From: Patiria pectinifera
Taxonomy: Eukaryota; Echinodermata; Asteroidea; Valvatida; Asterinidae
Direction: 5' to 3'
Assembly (NCBI GenBank): GCA_029964075.1
Contig: CM057136.1
Coordinates: 14,992,381-15,056,380 of the forward strand
DNA length: 64,000 bases
Part shown: positions 22,101 through 31,700 of the stretch, in pieces
Position numbering within the stretch: position 1 is the first letter of the stretch
How the letters are laid out: every line of letters starts with the position of its first letter
Notes under the pieces: model-generated
Told to the model about the DNA's origin: nothing
Seen by the model: the letters and a program-made list of their open reading frames with translations, nothing else
The model's database searches: none
Position numbers and translations under genes: made by a program

Positions 22101-24455
22101 GGGAGAGATGGAAAGTGTTACAAAAGTAAAGCATCTTGAAAGTTGAAACCTTTTAAAACTACAACTACGCCAAGGGCGCCTGTGCGTCGTGCCAATGCTT
22201 GCGCGCGCTGCGCCGAATAACAAAATAAACTACTATTTTAAATTTTCCTATGATGCATCTTAAGACGCACCATTGGAAAGGCTTTTGTTGATTAATTCAA
22301 AATGATAGCTTGCCAGAAGGATTAATTTCACAGGGAGTTATAGTTCACTTACTATCTTTCAACCAAGTATGTTTTTCAACAATAATACGCCAGTTACTTT
22401 TTCGGATGGCTGCAAATGATGGACTATAGCTTTAAATGGTGGGTGAATTTTAAGGATCTTGTTCGAGGTAAATGTACAAAGATCCTATGGATATACAGGG
22501 TGGTCCAAAAAAAAATCTCAACCCCATTCTTCCAATATCAAGGGACCTAAACCCCTGATATGTATGGCTAGGAAATATTGTTATAAGAAAATGATACCAA
22601 GAACTCAAAAATTTAGTTCAGTAGTTTTGTTTCCATTTTTGTGAACCAAAGTCGGGGGTTGTAAGATAATCCGTTTGTTCACTGTGTGCCATAATCCTAA
22701 TTACATTGTAGAGCCCTTGACTTTGGTTCACAAAAATGGCACTGGAATCAAAACTACTGGATTGAATCTGGAGTTCTTGCTATCATTTTCACTCCAACAA
22801 AATTTCCTAGCCTTATATATCAGTAGTGTAGGTCTCTGAATAGTGGAAGTATGAAGTTGCGGTTTTTTTGGGTGGTTTTTTTTTAGACCAGTGACCCTGT
22901 AAAGATGAAGATTGTTACAATGTAATTTCCCATCTGATCCACAGGTCCGCCAAAAAAGAAGAAACCGATCCATGAGAGACTTGGGATAAAGGGAGAAGCT
23001 GGCAGTAAACCACGGCTCTCTGTGAAAGACCGCCTTGGGAAGAAGGTCCCCAACCCCAAGAAGGCATCCAAGGACCTGATACCAGGACCTGCTGCTTATG
23101 ATGATGACGATCCACTGGAGGGTCAGGTGCCTGTTCAAGTTGCCTCAAAACCAAGGCAATCAGTGATCGAGCTGAAGACACGAACAAAACGGGATGCAGA
23201 GAGCAAGCGTCAAGCGGAGAAACATAAACGGGATGTAGCGGTAAAGAGACAGGAGACGGAAAACAGGAAGCAGCTAAACGATGAAAGCAAGCCTTGTGCC
23301 AAAGAAGAAAAGCAACAGGAAAATGATGTCAAGATGCGAGAGCCAGAAAATAAACAAGAATACAAAACTAAAGACAGTGCAGAGAGTAACAAAGAGAATC
23401 TGGAAGGCATTGAGCATGCTAATGCAGAGACCAAGGCTTTGGACAAAGGTGAAGAGAGTTCCTTAGGTGTTGAAGCTCCAAGTGAGGAGCAGAATCTTAA
23501 TGAAAACACTCGCCTTAAAGATGGCACAAAGAATCAGGAAGAAGTAACAGAGGTGCAAAGGAAGACAAAAATCAAACTCAGGCGAGACTCGACTCAGAAA
23601 GCCAAGAAAATGGAGGATAAGTTCAGCTTGCAGAAAGAGGACAGTGAGGAAAAGGTATTCCAAGAAGTGCTAGTAAGTCCACAAAGAGAGGAGGAGGCAG
23701 ATGGGATGGCATCAGAGGATGAGCCTTCTCGAGAAGTAATCCGTTCAGAGTCACCCCACCCAAATGACAGGAAGGTCATCAGTCAGACCCAGAAGCCAAG
23801 CAGGAACATTATCCGCACTGAGTCTCCTCGTGCCAGTAGACAAATCGTCTACTCAGAGTCTGACAAATCTAGCAGAAACGTCATTCCTGCTGATTATGAC
23901 ACATCAAACAGGAAGATTGTCCACGAAGAGCCTGAATTACTGGCGGATTCAAAGGCATCACAGCGGAAGATCGTCAAGGATGATTCCAGACACTCTCGAC
24001 GGAGAGTTTATCAATCAGACTTGGACTTGTCACGCAGAAAAATCATCCATGGTGAAGACCCTCCCCGGAGAAAGATTCTCCATGCTGACTCCGACACCTC
24101 AAGGAGAAAGGTGTTTCAATCAGACCGAGACCCTCCAAGAAGGACTGTTGTCAAGGACTCAGATATGAAGAGGGGGGCATCTCCCTCATCCAGCTACGAG
24201 GACATCCGGAGACCCAAGCTAAGCCGGGGAGCGGAGTTGTGGAAGCGAGGAAACATCGAGGAGCAGACGCGGGAGGTGGAAATTCGGATGGAGAATGAAG
24301 AAAGGAAGGTGATCGAGGAGACAAGGGAGGCAGAGGCCAAGAGACTTAAGGAGGAGGCACTGAATGCCAGGATCCGGAAGATCAAGGAGAAGAATGCAGC
24401 CATCCTGCAACGCCACCAGGAGATTGAAGCCGAGAAGATCATGTTTGGATCTTGA
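16144..24455 (+). CDS. Large Ser/Arg-rich, probably nuclear protein (unassigned)
   Basis: Exons: 16144-16161, 17844-17894, 18995-19150, 20077-22042, 22945-24455; all GT-AG, closing to 1,233 residues. Residues 1-75 hold two short helical motifs (DLESLRVAVLASLKT and LRRAALKSTKEIRLE). About 155-210 is a near-pure serine tract with acidic ends. About 245-600 is rich in RD/RE/SR dipeptides, as in splicing and mRNP proteins. Three short RLG motifs (KSRLGVRAP, HERLGIKGE, KDRLGKKVP) follow. About 990-1140 is a degenerate tandem repeat of SRRKIIH/SESD type. The last 70 residues are charged helix, and ARIRKIKEKNAAILQRHQEI resembles the N-terminal helix of CCDC9 (from memory). A role in nuclear RNA processing is inference; the specific orthologue is not recognised. 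Confidence 0.85.
16608..17212. mobile_element. TIR element with CCCTAACGTGGCGC ends
   Basis: The left end CCCTAACGTGGCGC (16608) and the right end GCGCCACGTTAGGG (to 17212) are perfect 14-bp inverted repeats. Extra partial copies lie inside (near 16626 and 16980). No target duplication is clear and there is no coding capacity. It lies in intron 1 of the Ser/Arg-rich gene. Confidence 0.55.
17548..17615. repeat. Short hairpin with GGCCGCCATCTTGTT arm
   Basis: The arms 17548-17571 and 17591-17615 are inverted copies with two mismatches over 24 bases, around a 19-base loop. The GCCGCCATCTTG core matches the consensus of the transcription factor YY1 (AAGATGGCGGC), and the arm resembles that of the element at 1651-1780. 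Confidence 0.55.
17964..18370. mobile_element. Family A TTAA MITE (copy A2)
   Basis: Starts TTAACCCCAACTCCCTA and ends GGTTAGGGTTTA, so the right TTAA is mutated. The interior repeats 'cctcaatcctgcaaaatcctcc' units, with 'gaggattattgaggatt' in reverse sense near the right end. It lies in intron 2 of the Ser/Arg-rich gene, 69 bp past the exon 2 donor. Confidence 0.65.
18403..18905. mobile_element. Family C TTAA MITE (copy C1)
   Basis: The left end is TTAA then AGATATAGTCCATCATTTG; the right end CAAATGATGGACTATAGCT is followed by TCAA (mutated TTAA). A landmark near 18720-18745 is the palindromic GGTGCGTCTTAAGACGCACC. It is non-coding and lies 89 bp before exon 3 of the Ser/Arg-rich gene. Confidence 0.65.
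19199..19720. mobile_element. Tc1/mariner-like MITE (copy D2, decayed ends)
   Basis: The left GAGTCAAAAGAAAGTGACC and right GTCACTTTCTTTTTGACACG form inverted termini. The interior matches the copy at 60235-60851 (TCAAATTTGATAC, GATCCATGCT, TTAGATTTTAAT). It sits in intron 3, about 50 bp after the exon 3 donor. Confidence 0.65.
22165..22435. mobile_element. Family C TTAA MITE (copy C2, left-truncated)
   Basis: The right half matches C1 closely, including the ATCTTAAGACGCACC motif and the CAAATGATGGACTATAGC terminus, here followed by an intact TTAA at 22432-22435. The left terminus is missing. It lies in intron 4 of the same gene as C1. Confidence 0.6.
22496..22899. mobile_element. Tc1/mariner-like foldback MITE
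   Basis: TA at 22494-22495 and 22900-22901 flank CAGGG...CCCTG ends; an ACAGGGTGGTCCAAAAAAAA left terminus matches the right end with an insertion. Central arms around 22617-22650 (tttttgtgaaccaaagtc) and 22720-22765 (gactttggttcacaaaaa) are inverted copies. It ends 45 bp before the last exon of the Ser/Arg-rich gene, inside the branch-point region. Confidence 0.65.
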
Positions 24456-26180
24456 GGACAGAATCCAGCTACAGATACTGTGGAGCTGCTAAGCAGATTC
24501 CATGTACATTGCTGGCATGAAGATGATAATTATTTTGTTGATGAGCAATGCTATATTTCGTAGGTAATCTGCCAACATAAAAAAGCTCAACAAATGTCTT
24601 GCCTACAGCAGCTATATGGGAATTTGTAGCTGGAAGTTGAACTGCTTCTTCATCCATATGAAATTAAGGCAATTCTGTTTCATCTTTTTACAAGACAAAA
24701 AGAGAAGTGTGTTTTCAAAAGCAGTGATGATTTTTAACTCTGGCAGTGCTTTAAGCTGATTTTCAGCCCATTTGTTGCAGTGCCGAGTGCGAGGGCAGAT
24801 TAAGACGTTCCAAACGTTTTAACGTTAAGTTCTTGAAATGTAAAAGTAGAAAAAAAAATGTAACTTATTGAAGATGACTGCTTGCTTCAGCCAGAATTTA
24901 CCAGAAGTAAAGGTGGTAGCTGAAATTTCACTTTTTATGTGAATGATGTCAGTTTCCTTTCAAAGTTGTAAAAAAAACCTTGCACACCACCTGTTTTGTG
25001 GCACTGTACTGCTAGAGTTAATTGTCAATATCATCAACAAGGCGCTGTGGAATCAAAGTAAATGTATCACAAATTTGTTCTGGTACCACTTTGTTTTGTA
25101 TTTTACTCTTTACTAATGAGTTGTGTTGAGCCAAGGCTTCTCAAAAGTAAATATATAGTTTTGTGCATGTATAGAATTCGCAGAAAGGTGTTTACTTTGA
25201 TTTTAGTCAATGTAGATTAGTTTTGGCTAATACGTTTTGTACATGTATTTTTTGTTGTAAATTTGGTGCAGATTATGTTTGATGAACATGTACATAAATT
25301 GCTGTTGTGTTCAAATAAGTTTGTCTGCATGCAGGACATACAGATTAATGATTGGTAGTGAATGACCAGCAATTTATTTGACTGCTTTATCTAAATGTTT
25401 AGTATTTTTTTCTATAGTTTAACCAGTTCACGTCGGATGACGTGTAATACACGCGAAGGTTTTTAGGTATTAGGAACGGATGACGGATAAATACGCAAAG
25501 AGCGAGACCAGAAATATCTGTCTGCAACCCGCTCGCAGCGAGGGAGGCCAGAAATATCAGGGTGTGCTACCCGCAGATAACGGCCTTAATCCGTCTGGCA
25601 TCGAGGTTCCTTTAAAACAATTCCTCACCTTGGTCTGGTCAATTGGTTCGGCGCGAACTGGTTTTTTAAAAAAGGAACAAAACTTTAAAATGGTTTTTCT
25701 TGATTGCAAAGGGAATGTCCTCAAAGTTATTTCTTTGTGAACAAAAATGAAACCTTTTTTGGTTTTGGAAAGCTCCATTTAGAACTTTTAATTTCCCTGG
25801 GGGACAACCAGTTGTGTGCTTGCAAGTAGGACTTGTTTTTGTTTTTTCAAGTTCGCGTGCACATCGAGACTACTTCCAGTGGAAAGAACATGCATTCCTT
25901 TCAAACTAGCAAGAATCCTCGGAGGATAATCAGATTTTTCCCAAGTTTGAGATGCTGCCTTCAGGATTTGGTTGCTGAAAAAAATGCACTCTTTTATGCC
26001 TTTTGCTTGAGGATCTTTCCAAATCTACCAGGATATTCGGTGGATTTGGCAGGATTTTTGGAAGGTAGAACTGTAACTACGTGTATGTCAGAAAGGGATT
26101 GATGATGTCTCTCTAAATTAAAGACTGTGTACAGGTGAAAAATGAATGTGCAATTGGTTTACCGCACAGTAGAGTTTTGT

Positions 26181-26711
26181 TTAAAGGGAATGTACATCAT
26201 TGGCATTTGCTGTAATTTTCAGAAATGAAATATTTGAGGGGTTAGTGTAATAGATCAAATATTGTTACACTGACACGTTTGAAGTTTTGTGTTCGAAAAT
26301 GCTGGAAAACACCAAGAAAAACAAAAATGTTCAAGTAGTCTGGTTCCTTGACTCCACTAAAGATAAAATGGATCAATTTATAGATGTCGGAAAATTGTAA
26401 GGTAAGGGAACCAGTCTAGCTTGCCTGCACCCGTTCATGAACATGTAACCAATAGCAAACAAAATTTGGACTGAAAAAAGTGTAAAGTTGGAGCAGTAGT
26501 TGAAAAATAGTTAGGTTTTCCAACGGTGGTCGGCCGACCACTGCTGGAAATGTATACAAAAATACCATTTTCTTGAAAATGACTTCACACCAGGTGCCAT
26601 AATTTTACAGGATGCTTTAGACTGTCATTTACCAACATCCTAGTAAGGTATTTCGTAAAAACTTGGTAGTTTTATTTTTCGATGTTTGCAAATGTTGTAT
26701 ATTCCCTTTAA
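26181..26711 (+). mobile_element. Family B TTAA MITE (copy B3)
   Basis: TTAA at 26181-26184 and 26708-26711, 531 bp, one of the two longest copies with most landmarks intact. The central palindrome near 26515-26550 has two mismatches relative to the perfect version in B6. Confidence 0.8.
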
Positions 26712-27187
26712 GGATTCAAATAGTTGGGATTTTGTAGTTTTGCAAAGATTGACAAGACTGTAGATTTAATTTTGTATGCAGACCCAATGTACATGCTTAT
26801 TTCAGTGAATATGCTTTTTGACATTTGTATGACAAATGCTTTGTTGTTGTTGAAACCATGTCGGAGGTCATCATCTCCGTTTTATAAAGACCTTTTTGAA
26901 ACTCCCTGTATATTGCAACCATCCCGTGTATATTAACTAAGAATCAGATGTATTTTGTGAATTGGCTGTACGTCAATACTTTCTTAAATTAATGGATGTG
27001 ATCATGCGGGAAGCAGAGCCGTTGTTTAATAATGGTTAAATAATTTTATTTTATTTTGAAATATGTCCATAGAAGGATTTTAATTTGAGAGAAAAACAAA
27101 ATTGTTTCTCAGCAAAGCTTGCATCTTTATCAAGAATTTGTTTGTAAACCTTGTTTGCATTGAAGAATTTGATCGACAATGTGAATT

Positions 27188-27430
27188 TTAACCCTAACTC
27201 CCTAGTGTTTTTTTACTAAGTACTTGACCAAGTGTGCCGAAATCCATCACTGACCCTGCATGCTGCTTCATATAATGCTTTAAGACCAAATCCGCTGAAC
27301 TTATCCACCACAAGACAACCACTACTATAGGTGGATTTTGACGGACTTGGTACATATACTCATGGCTTGCCTACCAAAATCCCCAAAATCGGGGAATGGA
27401 TTTTGATGGATTTGGGAAGGTTAGGTTTAA
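27188..27430. mobile_element. Family A TTAA MITE (copy A3)
   Basis: Starts TTAACCCTAACTCCCTAG and ends GGTTAGGTTTAA. Units of the 'accaaatccgctgaac' type lie on the left, with 'ggattttgatggatttggg' in reverse sense at the right. 243 bp, non-coding. Confidence 0.6.
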
Positions 27431-28708
27431 TATTGCTTTAATTTTTGTTGAGATTGTGTAGGAAGTATTGTTTTTATTGCCCTTTTTAAAAATCTAGATC
27501 AAAATTTTGTCTCTGAAGAGCGACAATCAGTAATTTGTGATTTGTTTGTTAATTTAATATAATTACTTGTTCAGTGAATTTCACAAAAGTTGTCAAATTC
27601 ACATTTCACATCTTCAGCAAATGCTTTTTGCCCGCAAGGAATTGCCCACAAAAATGTTGTTAAACTCAAAAAGCGGGTTTATACTTCACATAAATGCCAA
27701 CTTGAATGTGAAAACTTGCAAATATGAATTGCATTTCAAGTGAACAAAAGTTTCTCCAGTATTTCACGACAAAATTTCAATTGGTATTCATGTGAATTAT
27801 GAACCGCCCATAAGACTTTATGAGAGACTTGTACATTTACACTGACTTAATAAAACTTCAAAAGTGTTTTTGTAAGATTTGTACAGAAATTTGTGGAATA
27901 AAGTTTAACTCGCTTGTTCACACCACAATCGTAATTTGTTGCAGTGGAAGAATTTCTGGATGTCGGCAGTTAAACGGAATAAATAGATTGAAGGATTGAA
28001 ACTTTGAATTTTTTCGATTCAAAAGCAACTCCATTATAGAAGATCTGTCCAATTTGATTGTCCCCGGATTTCCATGATTTGTTTTGACATTTTGTGGAAA
28101 ATAGGAGTGATGGGTTGTGAATTTTGCTTTGGATGGTTAATCTGTTAGAATTCTTGTTTGCAATTTTTTAAGCTATGCCAGGCTTTTCTTGAGGAGACGG
28201 GGTGGGAAAGGCAAGGGCACGTTATAAGTGTCCCGATTTAAAAAAAAAAACTCACAGTATTGATTATGGTTGTTTTTAAGCTGGGGGCGTGGTCACGTAA
28301 TTATTGTCGACAAATATACCAATTTTTCAACCCCTGCAGTTTACCGTTTGATTGGCAATGCATCTTTAGGGGAAATATGAGGCTCGAGCCGCTCGTCTTG
28401 TTCTCCAAACAATATTTCATTTAAAAGTGAATTTTGAAAACGTTGCCGCCCCCCCCCCCCGGCCATGAACAAAACACCAAGGAGGACTGGTGAAACATCT
28501 CTACACCGGGTTCACTCTTCGCTGGTCTCGCGACAATAATGCCGTAAAGTAGGCGTCTGTGCCGGGAACCACCAGGGAAACAAGGTCGGCTATCGTGAGC
28601 CACGTATCATTCCCATGCGTGTCTGCGTACACAGATGTCGACGCTGCACCACCGAAAAACTCTTGATTTTGTAAGCTAAGTTGACTGAAATACAGACTTT
28701 AGTTGAAA

Positions 28709-31700
28709 ATGAGTTGGTTTAGGTCTGTTCTAGGGTCCGGTGAGACTTCGGCTCAACCAACTGGAGCTGAAACGGTGAGTATTGTGTTTTTTTGCCTCTG
28801 TTGTTAAATGGAACTTGCCGCATATATGTGTTTGTGTGGATGTACTGCACTGGCGCCGTGTACTGTGTGTCAGTGTTATCATGACTGAAGATTGTGTTTA
28901 ATTTTGTCATGGATTTCTAGAACACCAATGCATGTTTTTGAAATCCGTAAAGAAGATCATCTGCAGCTATCCAAAAAGTAATGGACAAAATTATTACCGA
29001 AAAGCTTACTTGGTTTAAATTAATAGGCCATAGATATTTATGCATGGCTGAGCAAAAACAACACAAGGTCCGGCCCAAGACCTTGACAAAGTGCATCCTT
29101 TGAAATCAGTAACGACTAACGCACCTTTGCCATGTATGATGTAACCTCGATCCTCCAAATTCCTCCACTTTGGCAAAGAGGATTTTGAAGGATTCAGGGC
29201 GGTTAGGGGAGGCTTAAATAAAGCTGGAACTTAATTAATTGAAATGATTACAAAAGCATCGATTAACATTATGCCTAATCACGTCAATTCAATCATGAAT
29301 TGTGAAAGTCGTTTTACTATTTAGGACTAGGCCTACTTCCAGTACTGATTTCATAGTTTCCTGTATTATATTCTTTGTATTTGATATTGCCAGATTGCAC
29401 GTCTCTGTGACAGAGTTCAGTCTTCAACACTCCTTGATGACAGACGAGACGCTGTACGGGCACTGAAATCACTCTCCAAGGTACTGAAAATAATCTTGCA
29501 AATTTTGCATACTTCATACCTTCTTTGACAAAGCCATTTAATTCGTTTTAAACCGTATTATAAACTGATCATATTCTTCAGCCATCCATGGCATATTTGT
29601 TGGGTCTGTGCGATGAATTTTTATCAGGAACGCAAATTGTGCAATTTTCAAGTTTCTACTCCTCTTAAATGTATGAAAAGTATTTGACATCCCTTTTTGG
29701 TAAGTTTTATTAAAAAGTGTACTTCTTTAAACGTGCATAATTTCCATGCTTTTCCAGACAACTTTGGGCACTGTTGCTGTGATGTCAAATTCAGGAAGAA
29801 ACTGTTCAGTTTAGGGGTTTTCTGTTCAAATTGTGAACCGAAAAATTTGCTCATTGAAAATATTTGTGAGAAAGGTTTGCTTATTGGCTTACTGTCATGT
29901 ATAAAATTTTACAACCGCAAAATATCAAAATCTTTGTTGTTTTTGGCTAGAAATTCCGCCTGGAGGTTGGGACTCAATGCATGGATGTGCTGTTGGGCGT
30001 CTTGCAGACGGATAGGAGCGACTCGGAGATTGCCAGCTATGCAGTGGAGACCCTGCTGAACATCATCTGCCCAACTATGGATGAGGAAGATGGTAAGGAA
30101 AACTCTTGTCGATTCAGGCGATTCACAATGCAGTGCGCCACCAAGAGTTTGCCACGAAGAGTTCAATTTTCCCAGTGCATTGTGGGAGATGGTCAACAAA
30201 TTCGCAGCGCAGGACATTTGATATTGTTCGTTTTTCCGGTCAGTAGTTTTGTAAGCGTATGATTCGAGGATCTGTTTGCCCTTTTCTTTTCTTGTTATCA
30301 ATGTGGTTGTTTTTTTTTTGTAAGGTCAGAACGCTATGCCCAAATCTATAACAAATTCGCTCAAGTTGTCTACTGACACTCATTCAAATTGGCCATGTTT
30401 TGTCGACTGTAAACTTTAAAAATGGACTCTCCATGGCAAACTCTTGGTGGCGTACTGCATTGTGAATTGTCACATTTGTCGGAATAATGCCTGTTTTAGA
30501 ATGGCATTGATAATTATTATTGTTATTATTTTATATTATCAAACTCTCACAACCAAAAGGTCAAATTGTAGTTCAATGTACAATGAAATAGTTTTAAAAA
30601 GTTTAAAAGTTATCACAGTAGTTGTCAAAAAAGAGCCTTAAGATATATGGACTACTTGTATTAGATATAAAAATAACACTAATGGTTTAAGAGCAATTTT
30701 ATAAAGCAGAAAGACCAACCCCTCGAATATTCTAGCCCAGCTCTAATCCTCATTATTTTTTTTTTAAAAGCTACCAGATAAAATTATAAGAAAGTGAGCA
30801 TTGTGCCATAATGCATTGTGCCAAGATCTAGCAGGTAGCTTGTGTTGTCAATGCTTTGTCATGCATACATTTAGGCCTAGATTATACTTGAATCATCCGG
30901 ACTGCTTCTGAAAATCACCCTTAACCCTAACCCCCTAGGCCCTTGTTGCTTACAACCATCCTCAATCCTCCAAAATCCTCCAAAATTTTGCAACTCCGCC
31001 TAAATTTTTCAAAATTGTCAGACAGTCCTGCCTCAAAATGCATTCATCCTCAATCCTCCAAAATCCTCCTCATCCCAAAACTTTGCACTCGTGTTTAAAT
31101 GAAGGATAACCAACGCCAAATCCTTCAAAATCATCAGACAGTCCTGCCTCAAAATGCATTCATCCTCAATCCTCCAAAATCCTCTTGTGCTTCAACTACC
31201 ATTCATCCTCAATCCTCCAAAATCCTCATGTGCTTCAATCACCATTCATCCTCAATCCTCCAGAATCCGCATTTGATTCAATCACCATTCATCCTCAATC
31301 CTCTAGAATCCTCCAAAACCGCCAGGAGGATTTTGGAGGAGTGAGGTGGGTTAGGGTTAAATGCCCTCAACGTATTAACAGTGAGTGTTACAAGATTGAA
31401 GCAGAGGTCACTTCTCCTCCTCCAATGAACAAATTCAAGAAAGAACCAGTGATTTTGCAGGATTTAGATTGCATCCTAGCAAAAGTTCCCAGTAAAGTGT
31501 CAGTGGCGAGGAATTTCATAAATTTTGATCAATTTTTAATTATCTCTATTTCGTGTATGCGGTATTCCAGACGACTTTGAGCACATTGATGTGGAGGCAA
31601 GAGAGAAGGAGGTCAGACAGCTGAGCGAGCAGTTTGTTGACATCTTTCTCAAGAGCACCGAGAACATCACCCTCATGCTTGGTCTTCTGGAGGTAGGAAA

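Larger units (their letters stand above)
24456..28708. other. 3' UTR of the Ser/Arg-rich gene and intergenic sequence before USO1
   Basis: No ORF here looks real. Candidate poly(A) signals are ATTAAA near 26117 and AATAAA near 27849 and 27896. At 25425-25570 there are repeated CGGATGACG/GCAGCGAGG-type motifs that look like part of an unclassified repeat. Family B and A elements lie at 26181-26711 and 27188-27430. The USO1 promoter is presumably 28400-28700, but I see no clear core element. Confidence 0.45.

Noticed and set aside
3871..31360. Interstitial telomere (TTAGGG) sequence
   Set aside because: Only one TTAGGG/CCCTAA unit stands at each end of the family A elements. It is a transposon terminus, not a telomeric array.
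30921..31360. CRISPR-like array
   Set aside because: Units are degenerate, contiguous and without unique spacers, and the context is an animal intron.
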